Assembly (NCBI GenBank): GCA_943913335.1
Contig: CALTXS010000084.1
Location: 1-5,352, forward strand
Direction of reading: 5' to 3'
Origin: an uncultured Lysobacter sp.
GTDB lineage: Bacteria > Pseudomonadota > Gammaproteobacteria > Xanthomonadales > Xanthomonadaceae
DNA: 5,352 nt
A program made the position numbers and the translations under genes. Positions 1 through 5,352 of the stretch are shown here, piece by piece (the stretch's first letter is position 1; each line of letters opens with the position of its first letter). A model generated the notes under the pieces. It had not been told where the DNA came from and did no database searches. It saw only the letters and a list, made by a program, of their open reading frames with translations.

Positions 1-733
1 CCAGTCGCCCATCTTCGAGGCGATTGATGCCGACATCAATGACGACGGCGCCCGGTTTGACCCACTCGCCGGGGATCAGCCCCGGAATGCCCACGGCCAC
101 GACCAGAATGTCGGCGTTGCGCACGGCAGCCTCCAGCGTTTCTGGCTTGGTGAATTTGTGGCAGCTGGTCACGGTGCAGCCGGCGATCAGCAACTCGAGC
201 GCCATCGGGCGACCGACATGGTTCGACACGCCAATGATGGTGGCGTCGGCACCGCGCACCGGGCGGTCGGTATAGGCGAGCAAGGTGGTGATGCCACGCG
301 GCGTGCATGGCCGTAGGCCGAACTGACGCAGTGCCAAGTGGCCGACGTTCTCCGGATGGAACCCGTCGACGTCCTTCTCGGGCGCAATGCGATGAATGAT
401 GCGGGTGCCGTCTCGGTTGCCCGGCAGCGGCAGCTGCAGCAGGATGCCGTGCACGCTCGGATCGGCATTGAGGCGGTCAATCAGCTCGATGAGTTCCTCA
501 TCGGTGGTACTCGCCGGCAGATCGTAATCTATTGCTCTGATACCCACGTATTTGGCAGCGCGGCGCTTATTGCGCACATACACGGCCGAAGCGGGATCGG
601 CGCCGACCAGAATCACTGCCAGTCCGGGTGCCGCCTGCCCTGCTGCAAGACGGGCTTCTACGCGAGTGCGTAGGCCATCGAGCAAATCATCGGCAATGCG
701 TTTGCCATCCAGAATCTTGGCGGTGTTCGTCAT
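1..733 (-). CDS. folD: Bifunctional methylenetetrahydrofolate dehydrogenase / methenyltetrahydrofolate cyclohydrolase (C-terminus off the left edge)
   Basis: FolD oxidises 5,10-methylene-THF with NADP+ and hydrolyses the product to 10-formyl-THF in the cytosol, feeding purine and formyl-Met synthesis. The frame is open from ATG at 733 to base 1, giving 244 residues; family members have about 285-290, so roughly 40 residues, including the usual PVPGGVGPMT segment, lie outside the window. Visible hallmarks are the start [11 protein letters not shown], the catalytic Tyr-Lys pair in SAVYVRNK (Y52, K56), GILLQLPLP (about 97-104, Q100), [12 protein letters not shown] (120-131, D123), PCTPRG (142-147), the Rossmann motif [15 protein letters not shown] (168-182), and [12 protein letters not shown] (231-242). 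Serine in place of arginine-serine variants at the nucleotide loop (GVSN) resembles the enterobacterial GASN form. No frameshift is seen. The start has no clear Shine-Dalgarno sequence (CGACTCC directly precedes ATG), and no other in-frame ATG lies nearby upstream. It sits 31 nt after the rhodanese-MoeB gene, probably in the same transcript. Identity is secure. Confidence 0.96.
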   Translation of the reverse strand, partial: MTNTAKILDGKRIADDLLDGLRTRVEARLAAGQAAPGLAVILVGADPASAVYVRNKRRAAKYVGIRAIDYDLPASTTDEELIELIDRLNADPSVHGILLQLPLPGNRDGTRIIHRIAPEKDVDGFHPENVGHLALRQFGLRPCTPRGITTLLAYTDRPVRGADATIIGVSNHVGRPMALELLIAGCTVTSCHKFTKPETLEAAVRNADILVVAVGIPGLIPGEWVKPGAVVIDVGINRLEDGRL

Positions 734-764
734 GGAGTCGAATCGGTTACGGCGGGCCGTGTAA

Positions 765-1865
765 TTATCGCATTGTTGGGTGACCGCATTGCGGGCACTC
801 GGGATCTCGCTGCAGTCGGCTCTCGCGCATGCGCATGGTCAGCGCATCCACATGCAGTACGCGGCCGCTCAAGGTCTCGCCAATGTCCAGCAGCAGCTTA
901 AGCGTCTCGGTCGCCTGAATCGTGCCGAGCAAGCCAGGCAGCACGCCGAGCACGCCGGCTTCGGCGCAATTGGGCGCAAATTGGGCGTCGGGCGCTTCGG
1001 GGAATAAGCAGCGGTAACACGGCATCGCTCCGGGCTGGCGCAAGTCGAACACGGCCGCATGGCCATCGAAGCGTTGAATGGCAGCGTAGACCCATGGCTT
1101 GCGTTGGTCGTGGCAGATTGCGTTCACCAGGTGACGCGTAGCGAAGTTGTCCGCGCCATCGACCACAACATCGGCGTTCTTTAGCAGATCCGCGGCATTG
1201 TCGCTTGTCAGACGTTGTGCGACGGCATGCACGGTGATGCGCGGGTTGAGCGCGAGCAAGCGGTCGCGTGCGGACTCCACTTTTAGGCGTCCGATATCGG
1301 CCTGACCGTGCAGCACCTGACGTTGCAGGTTGCTGAGTTCGACGCGGTCGTCGTCGATCAGGGTCAAGGTACCGACGCCCGCTGCCGCGAGATACAAAGC
1401 CACCGGCGAGCCGAGACCCCCGGCACCGACCAGCGCGACGTGAGCGGCGTTGAGACGCGCTTGGCCTGTGGGGCCGACCTCGGGTAGCAGCAAGTGGCGC
1501 GAATAGCGTTGCGCGCCCTCGTCGCCGGCTTCCCAGGGCAAGCCGGCTGCGAGCCAGGCGTCAGAACCGCCTTCGACTATGGCGCGCACATTGAAACCGG
1601 CGTGATGCAACAGTTCGGCCGCACGTTGAGAACGCGGGCCTTTCTGACAGATCACGAGAATCGGGGTTTGGCTTAAGTCGGCTGCGGCGGTTGTGTCACG
1701 TTCTAAAACGGACAGCGGCAAATGACAAGCCGTCCGCGCATGGCCGGCATCGAACTCTGCGGACTCGCGGACATCAACCAGCAGGGCGGACTCGGCTTGC
1801 ATGCAAGCGAGTGCGGCCGCCGGATCGAGTGCGGTTATTGCTGTAGAGGAATCGGGCGTAATCAT
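765..1865 (-). CDS. moeB: Rhodanese-MoeB/ThiF fusion: E1-like sulfur-carrier adenylyltransferase with N-terminal sulfurtransferase domain
   Basis: A 366-residue cytosolic protein with two domains. Residues about 10-112 are rhodanese-like: [16 protein letters not shown] (28-43) and an active-site loop CQKGPRS (73-79) with the persulfide cysteine C73. Residues about 118-366 are a MoeB/ThiF-type E1 domain: [12 protein letters not shown] (120-131), nucleotide loop GAGGLGS (147-153), [13 protein letters not shown] (171-183), DGADNFATR (236-244, D239 expected to bind Mg-ATP), two zinc CxxC pairs (C283/C286 and C357/C360), and [13 protein letters not shown] (299-311), whose C300 aligns with the conserved E1 cysteine. 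Family members adenylate the C-terminal Gly-Gly of MoaD or ThiS; the rhodanese domain would supply sulfur. In eukaryotic MOCS3/Uba4 the rhodanese is C-terminal, so the order here is reversed. The start is 17 nt past the der stop, has no clear ribosome site, and lies in a small hairpin. The sequence does not decide between MoaD and ThiS as partner, so the symbol is provisional; thiF or a shared role is possible. Confidence 0.9.
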   Translation of the reverse strand: MITPDSSTAITALDPAAALACMQAESALLVDVRESAEFDAGHARTACHLPLSVLERDTTAAADLSQTPILVICQKGPRSQRAAELLHHAGFNVRAIVEGGSDAWLAAGLPWEAGDEGAQRYSRHLLLPEVGPTGQARLNAAHVALVGAGGLGSPVALYLAAAGVGTLTLIDDDRVELSNLQRQVLHGQADIGRLKVESARDRLLALNPRITVHAVAQRLTSDNAADLLKNADVVVDGADNFATRHLVNAICHDQRKPWVYAAIQRFDGHAAVFDLRQPGAMPCYRCLFPEAPDAQFAPNCAEAGVLGVLPGLLGTIQATETLKLLLDIGETLSGRVLHVDALTMRMRESRLQRDPECPQCGHPTMR

Positions 1866-1878
1866 CGCTATCGCGATG
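1863..1878 (-). promoter_or_regulatory. Small RNA hairpin covering the moeB start codon
   Basis: On the coding strand the bases CATCGC-GATA-GCGATG form a perfect 6-bp inverted repeat with a 4-base loop. The last three bases of the 3' arm are the ATG start of the rhodanese-MoeB gene, so folding would hide the start. The hairpin begins 4 nt after the der stop codon, so a ribosome finishing der would melt it. The pairing is read directly from the sequence; a role in coupling translation to der is inference, and a stem this short may arise by chance. Confidence 0.35.
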
Positions 1879-1882
1879 CGGA

Positions 1883-3286
1883 TTAGCTGCCGCGTCGTTT
1901 GACGTGACGGATCAGGCGACGCTTCTTGGCAATCTGGCGTTCGTTCAGAACGTTCTTCTTGCCTTCGAACGGGTTTGCGCTGTCCTTGAAAATAAACTGC
2001 ACCGGGGTACCGATCAGCTTGAAACGCTTGCGGAAGAAGTTTTCCAGATAGCGTTTGTAGCTTTCCTGCAGAGTTTTCAGACGCGTACCATGCACCACAA
2101 AGGTTGGCGGATTCAAGCCGCTGGGATGGCAGAAGCGCATCTTGGCGACATGACCGCGGACCACTGCCGGCGGATTGGTTTCGTAGGCAATTTCGAGAGC
2201 CTTGGTCGCCTCGGACGTCGAGATCGGAGTCGTTGCCGAGCGATGTGCACGGTGCACGGCGCGGAACAGTTCCAGCAAACCCGAACCGTGCTTAGCACTG
2301 ATGCGGACGCGTTCGGCCCACGGCACAAAGGCGAGCTTGCGCGACAGCAGGTCTTCGGTTTGCTGACGCTGATACTCGGTCTGGCCATCCCACTTGTTGA
2401 CGGCAATTACCAGTGCACGACCGGCATCGAGTGCATAACCGAGCACGCTGGCATCCTGATCAGTAACGCCCTCGCCTGCATCAAGCATGACGACGGCCAC
2501 CTGGCACTGTTCAATCGCCTGCAATGTCTTGAATGCCGAGAACTTTTCGACGGCTTCATCAACCTTGGACTTGCGGCGCAAGCCGGCGGTATCAACCAGG
2601 CGATACGGCTTACCCTCGCGCTCCATGTCGATGGCCACCGAGTCGCGGGTCGTGCCCGGCACTTCGGAGGCGATCATGCGCTCTTCGCCAAGCAGACGGT
2701 TAACTAGCGTGGACTTGCCGACGTTGGGGCGACCGATAAAGGCGATGCGAATACGGTCCGGATCCGTGTCCAGCGGATCGACCACGCCCTCTTCGGGGAG
2801 GTTGTCTAGTATGGCCTCCATCAACTCGTCGATGCCCTGACGATGCGCGGAAGATGTGGTGATCGGATCCTTGAAGCCGTAGTGCGCAAACTCGGATTCG
2901 ACGGCGTTCAGCGAAACACCATCGATCTTGTTGATCACCAGCAAGGTCCGCTTGTCGGCTTTGCGCAGCCACTTGAGGATGTCGTCATCGAGCGCGTTGG
3001 CGCCGTCACGTGCATCCACAATAAACAGAATCAGGTCGGCCTCTTCGGCGGCGGCACGGGCTTGACGCGTAGTCGCACCGGCCAGACCTTCGGACGCTTC
3101 GGCAATACCGCCGGTATCCACCACGGCAAAATGACGTTGATCTTCGGGGCGGGCGACGCCGTAATGGCGGTCACGTGTAACCCCCGGCTGATCGTGTACC
3201 AGCGCATCGCGCGTACGCGTCAATGCATTGAACAGGGTGGACTTACCGACGTTGGGACGACCGACGAGTGCGACTAGTGGCAACAT
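1883..3286 (-). CDS. der: Ribosome-associated GTPase Der (EngA), two tandem GTPase domains plus KH-like domain
   Basis: Der is an essential GTPase that acts in late maturation of the 50S ribosomal subunit. The 467-residue product is close to family length (E. coli about 490). First GTPase domain: G1 GRPNVGKS (9-16), G2 GVTRD (35-39, T37), G3 DTGG (57-60), G4 NKID (119-122), G5 SSA (145-147). Second domain: G1 GRPNVGKS (185-192), G2 GTTRD (211-215), G3 DTAG (232-235), G4 NKWD (297-300), G5 SAK (330-332). Residues about 350-435 form the KH-like domain, with NPPTFVVHG (392-400) and [14 protein letters not shown] (409-422). The tail after it is strongly basic ([14 protein letters not shown]), as is usual for RNA-bound Der. 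All GTP-binding motifs are intact, so the protein should be active. The ATG is 27 nt past the bamB stop; only a weak GAG lies 9 nt upstream of it. The identity is certain. Confidence 0.98.
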   Translation of the reverse strand: MLPLVALVGRPNVGKSTLFNALTRTRDALVHDQPGVTRDRHYGVARPEDQRHFAVVDTGGIAEASEGLAGATTRQARAAAEEADLILFIVDARDGANALDDDILKWLRKADKRTLLVINKIDGVSLNAVESEFAHYGFKDPITTSSAHRQGIDELMEAILDNLPEEGVVDPLDTDPDRIRIAFIGRPNVGKSTLVNRLLGEERMIASEVPGTTRDSVAIDMEREGKPYRLVDTAGLRRKSKVDEAVEKFSAFKTLQAIEQCQVAVVMLDAGEGVTDQDASVLGYALDAGRALVIAVNKWDGQTEYQRQQTEDLLSRKLAFVPWAERVRISAKHGSGLLELFRAVHRAHRSATTPISTSEATKALEIAYETNPPAVVRGHVAKMRFCHPSGLNPPTFVVHGTRLKTLQESYKRYLENFFRKRFKLIGTPVQFIFKDSANPFEGKKNVLNERQIAKKRRLIRHVKRRGS

Positions 3287-3313
3287 GAATTTAGACTCGA
3301 CGGCCGTATACGT

Positions 3314-4501
3314 TTATTGACCGACGCGGAATGCGCTGACGTTGCCGGCGGTATCTTGCACCAGCAGCAGGTCATTCACAACGATCGGGTTGCTCTTGAT
3401 TGGAGCCTTGCTCAGCTTGGCACGACCGGCCAGTGCGCCGTCATCGAGACGCAACCAATGGACATAGCCCTCAACATCGCCGACAGCGACGTAGTTGCCA
3501 TGCACCACCGGCGAATACAGACGACGGTTCTTGAGCTGTTCGTTTTTCCAGATAGCAGTACCGGTGCTCTTATCGAGACCCCAGACGACACCCTGTGAAT
3601 CGGCCACGATCAGCGCGTTGGCTGCCGGTGCAGCCCGGCCGACACCACCGTGCTCCGACGTCCACAGCACGCGGCCGCTCGGGCCGTCCATTGCCAGAGT
3701 CGAGTTCTTGAAGCTAGTGGCATACAAAGTGGAGCCATCGAGAACAGGTGATCCGTCAACGTCAGCCAGACGTTCCAGATCGGTGCGGCCGATGGGTTCA
3801 CCGACCGGCGCATCAAATACGACTTGGCCGTTGCTCAGCACCAGCGCACTCATGGTGCCATCGTCATTGCCGACGAAGGCCACGCCCGGCCCCAGGGTAG
3901 CGGCATCATTGCCACGAACCGTCAGAGCCGGCATGTCATGTGCCGTGAACCAGCGCCGTTCACCGGTTTGCAGATCGAAGGCGGTGAGGCGGCCATCGTT
4001 GCTGCGAATCAGTGCCAGACCTTGACCGACGGTCGGAGTGGCGATCACTTCGTTCGAAACTTTTTGCGACCATTTCAGGGCACCGGTGGTGGCATCCAGA
4101 GCAATGACTTCGCCATCGAGACCGCCAACGACAACAACGCCCTCGCCCACACCGGGGCCGCCGCTCAAACGCGACTTGCTGGCATGGGTCCAGACCGTAC
4201 GACCGGTTTGCAGATCGAGTGCACGAACACCCGAGGTCACACCGGCGGCGTACACAAAGTTACCGTCGCTGGACGGACCTTGACGCGCACCGATGGAATC
4301 TTCGCCCTTGCCCACACTTGCACTCCAGGCGCGCGTCACGGCGGCGGTCGGGTTCAATGCAACCAGCGCGACGGGCGCGTGGGCATCGACCTCTTTCTTG
4401 CCAAAAATATTCTTGACCGAGGCACAGCCGCTCAGGCTCAGCACGGACACAATGGCCGCAGCCATCAGCGAGCGGGTCAACAACGAACGGGAATTCTTCA
4501 T
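3314..4501 (-). CDS. bamB: Outer membrane protein assembly factor BamB (lipoprotein, beta-propeller)
   Basis: BamB is the lipoprotein scaffold of the BAM complex, which inserts beta-barrel proteins in the outer membrane; it binds BamA from the periplasm. The 395-residue product matches family length (E. coli 392). A lipoprotein signal peptide spans 1-25 with charged start MKNSR, a hydrophobic core and lipobox LSGC ending at C26; alanine at +2 fits outer-membrane sorting. The rest is an eight-bladed PQQ-type propeller. Blade-end motifs of the form (A/G)xDxxTGxxxW recur near 94, 134, 174, 219, 270 and 308, with a degenerate one near 349 and a closing strand at the C-terminus (SAFRVGQ). The loop ALTVRG (192-197) and LADVDGSPV (245-253) match the positions that in E. 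coli BamB (L192, L194, R195, D246, D248) contact BamA. The ATG overlaps the yfgM stop as TAATG and has a good ribosome site, AGAGG with a 7-nt spacer. No breaks are seen. Confidence 0.97.
   Translation of the reverse strand: MKNSRSLLTRSLMAAAIVSVLSLSGCASVKNIFGKKEVDAHAPVALVALNPTAAVTRAWSASVGKGEDSIGARQGPSSDGNFVYAAGVTSGVRALDLQTGRTVWTHASKSRLSGGPGVGEGVVVVGGLDGEVIALDATTGALKWSQKVSNEVIATPTVGQGLALIRSNDGRLTAFDLQTGERRWFTAHDMPALTVRGNDAATLGPGVAFVGNDDGTMSALVLSNGQVVFDAPVGEPIGRTDLERLADVDGSPVLDGSTLYATSFKNSTLAMDGPSGRVLWTSEHGGVGRAAPAANALIVADSQGVVWGLDKSTGTAIWKNEQLKNRRLYSPVVHGNYVAVGDVEGYVHWLRLDDGALAGRAKLSKAPIKSNPIVVNDLLLVQDTAGNVSAFRVGQ
3962..3978 (-). repeat. 17-bp direct repeat in bamB, copy encoding the FDLQTG blade end
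   Basis: The 17 bases accggtttgcagatcga (plus strand) recur exactly at 4202-4218, 240 bases away. This copy encodes DLQTG within AFDLQTGERRW, residues 174-184, the end of the third propeller blade. The spacing equals two 40-residue blades, so the repeat belongs to the propeller itself rather than to a mobile or regulatory element. Confidence 0.7.
4202..4218 (-). repeat. 17-bp direct repeat in bamB, copy encoding the LDLQTG blade end
   Basis: Exact partner of the repeat at 3962-3978. It encodes DLQTG within ALDLQTGRTVW, residues 94-104, the end of the first propeller blade. The intervening second blade has the related ALDATTGALKW (134-144), which uses different codons, so identity is between blades one and three only. 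Confidence 0.7.
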
Positions 4502-5130
4502 TACGGGGCCTCTGCCTTGACGACGGGCGTGCCGCCGACTTGAGTGAGTTTCAGTTCAACAACCTGACGACTGGCGGATGCCGAATCCATATGCGTTAGT
4601 GCATCGGAATACGACTTGCGTGCCGCTTCGAGTTGCTGATCGGCGGCGTAGGCATCACCCAATGCCTCAAGCGCGTCCGGTGTTTTGCGCGGAGCCAGCA
4701 AGCTGATCGCCTGCTTGGCACTGCCGGTTTCGGTATACAGGCGAGCCAGGCGCACATCGGTCAGTTCGCGCAGCTCGGTATCCTTGGTGTCAATCTTCTT
4801 AAGGGTGGCGATGGCTTCGGCCGACTTACCGGCAGCGACTTGCGAGCGCGCAAGGTGCAACATGGCCAGGGCCTTGTATGCAGGCGTACCAATCGCATCG
4901 ACCTTGGCAGCCGCATCGGCGCTACCTGCGTTGATGGCATCAACGGCCGCGGTATAGCCATCGGCAGCAGCCATGCCCTGACGGGCGCGGTGACCCTGGT
5001 ACCAGTTTAAAGCGCCAAGCAGACCCAGACCGAGCAACAGGCCCAACAGGATGGAGCCACCGTTCTTGCGCAGCCACTGCTGCAGTCGAACACTCTGTTC
5101 GTGTTCGTCCAATAGATCATCAATTGCCAT
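4501..5130 (-). CDS. yfgM: YfgM-type membrane-anchored TPR protein (ancillary SecYEG translocon subunit / periplasmic chaperone-network protein)
   Basis: A 209-residue protein, close to E. coli YfgM (206). The N-terminal stretch 1-23 is charged and cytosolic (LLDEHEQSVRLQQWLRKNGG), then one membrane helix at about 26-43 (SILLGLLLGLGLLGALNW). The remainder is a periplasmic domain of the TPR_21 kind, alanine-rich and helical, with TPR-like segments around YKALAMLHLARSQVAAGKSAEAIATLKKI (85-113), LTDVRLARLYTETGSAKQAISLL (123-145) and ALEALGDAYAADQQLEAARKSYSDAL (153-178). In E. coli YfgM associates with SecYEG and PpiD and has been linked to periplasmic chaperones and the Rcs response; the same role here is inferred from family, topology and position directly before bamB. 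The start codon follows rodZ by 47 nt and has no strong ribosome site (GCGG is the best purine-rich run). The stop codon shares one base with the bamB start. The symbol rests on homology of layout and sequence pattern. Confidence 0.9.
   Translation of the reverse strand: MAIDDLLDEHEQSVRLQQWLRKNGGSILLGLLLGLGLLGALNWYQGHRARQGMAAADGYTAAVDAINAGSADAAAKVDAIGTPAYKALAMLHLARSQVAAGKSAEAIATLKKIDTKDTELRELTDVRLARLYTETGSAKQAISLLAPRKTPDALEALGDAYAADQQLEAARKSYSDALTHMDSASASRQVVELKLTQVGGTPVVKAEAP
4509..4513 (-). promoter_or_regulatory. Ribosome binding site of bamB inside the yfgM end
   Basis: AGAGG on the coding strand lies 7 nt before the bamB ATG (spacer CCCCGTA), inside the last codons of yfgM. It is the clearest Shine-Dalgarno sequence of the five starts in the window and supports the annotated bamB start. 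Together with the TAATG overlap it implies that bamB translation is coupled to yfgM. Confidence 0.75.
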
Positions 5131-5177
5131 TCAATACCGCAATGTGTCGAGTTGTGTGAAATGCAAGGCGCAAACGA

Positions 5178-5352
5178 TTAGCGCGAAGCGGCGACCGGAC
5201 GGCCGTCCGTTCCGATTGTAAGGTTTGCGACAGAGCCCTTGGTGAAGCCCGTGATGTCTGCTGGCTGACCGTTCACAATCATCTGCACTTGTTCGGCCGC
5301 GCCGATGCGTGCCTTGCCCAGCTGACCCACAGCAAATTGCTTGACGGTACCG
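5178..5352 (-). CDS. rodZ: RodZ C-terminal end (DUF4115 periplasmic domain), N-terminus off the right edge
   Basis: Only the last 57 residues and the TAA stop are inside the window; the frame is open to the right edge. The translated tail contains GQLGKARIGAAEQVQMIV and NGQPADITGFTKGSVANLTI, which matches the pattern of the C-terminal DUF4115 domain of RodZ (E. coli: [21 protein letters not shown] followed by NQVARLTL). RodZ is a bitopic inner-membrane protein: a cytoplasmic helix-turn-helix domain binds MreB, and the C-terminal periplasmic beta domain seen here contacts the cell-elongation machinery, giving rod shape. The helix-turn-helix and membrane helix should lie to the right but cannot be checked. 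The gene ends 47 nt before yfgM. A different membrane HTH protein with the same C-terminal domain is the main alternative, but the yfgM-bamB-der neighbourhood favours RodZ. Confidence 0.8.
   Translation of the reverse strand, partial: GTVKQFAVGQLGKARIGAAEQVQMIVNGQPADITGFTKGSVANLTIGTDGRPVAASR

Noticed and set aside
749..760. Inverted repeat ACGGC-GG-GCCGT between the moeB-like gene and folD as a terminator
   Set aside because: The loop would be only two bases, or four with a 4-bp stem, and no run of T follows on the coding strand, so it is not a convincing intrinsic terminator.
1904..2707. A 267-codon open frame on the plus strand opposite der
   Set aside because: It lies wholly antisense to a gene with every expected GTPase motif, has no recognisable domain, and such open frames are common opposite GC-rich coding sequence.
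3300..3312. Overlapping palindromes ACGGCCGT and CGTATACG in the bamB-der gap as an operator
   Set aside because: Each is only eight bases, the two overlap so cannot both be bound, and nothing like a promoter lies next to them.
858..3679. Shared 12-base string acgcggccgctc in the moeB-like gene (858-869) and bamB (3668-3679)
   Set aside because: Both sites encode Ser-Gly-Arg-Val in the same phase with common GC-rich codons; a chance match with no flanking similarity is the simplest reading.
3495..4025. A 176-codon plus-strand open frame opposite bamB
   Set aside because: Ser/Pro/Arg-rich shadow translation with no domain; it overlaps the other antisense frame, and both cannot plausibly be real.
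3824..4543. A 239-codon open frame on the plus strand opposite bamB and the yfgM end
   Set aside because: Antisense to a well-supported gene; its low-complexity, His/Gln/Thr/Gly-rich translation looks like the mirror of propeller codons rather than a real protein.
5131..5177. Possible promoter in the 47-nt gap before yfgM
   Set aside because: TTGCAT on the coding strand resembles a -35 box, but no -10-like hexamer lies 16-18 nt downstream (ATTGCG is there), so I do not call one.

Overview
The window is a tightly packed, single-direction stretch of core chromosomal genes. All six genes read on the minus strand, so transcription runs from the right edge to the left. In that order they are: the C-terminal end of rodZ (5352-5178), yfgM (5130-4501), bamB (4501-3314), der (3286-1883), a rhodanese-MoeB/ThiF fusion (1865-765), and folD (733-1, whose C-terminus is cut off by the left edge). 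Gaps are 47, -1 (overlap), 27, 17 and 31 nt, which suggests one operon. No stretch over 50 bases is free of coding sequence, and I see no RNA gene, mobile element, CRISPR array or convincing promoter or terminator. All five stop codons inside the window are TAA.

Organism: yfgM-bamB-der is a classic proteobacterial block. YfgM, BamB and RodZ together point to a Gram-negative gamma- or betaproteobacterium with an outer membrane, and base composition is moderately GC-rich. The order differs from E. coli (rodZ-ispG-hisS-yfgM-bamB-der), because ispG and hisS are missing between rodZ and yfgM. It also lacks the hfq that usually follows der in betaproteobacteria. This layout, with a rhodanese-ThiF gene after der, suggests Xanthomonadales (Lysobacterales) or a near relative. 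That placement is inference from gene order and protein character, not from a search.

How the genes fit together: the first three serve the cell envelope. RodZ links the MreB cytoskeleton to the elongation machinery, YfgM is a membrane-anchored TPR protein tied to the Sec/periplasmic chaperone network, and BamB is a lipoprotein of the outer-membrane beta-barrel assembly complex. Der is the double-GTPase factor for 50S ribosome maturation. The last two are metabolic: an E1-like adenylyltransferase carrying its own sulfurtransferase domain (sulfur carrier activation for molybdopterin or thiamine) and FolD (one-carbon folate metabolism).

I found no previously undescribed system. The points most worth a second look are the N-terminal rhodanese fused to the E1 enzyme, the shortened rodZ-yfgM junction, a small hairpin over the start codon of the fusion gene, the TAATG overlap between yfgM and bamB, and an exact 17-base repeat 240 bases apart in bamB.
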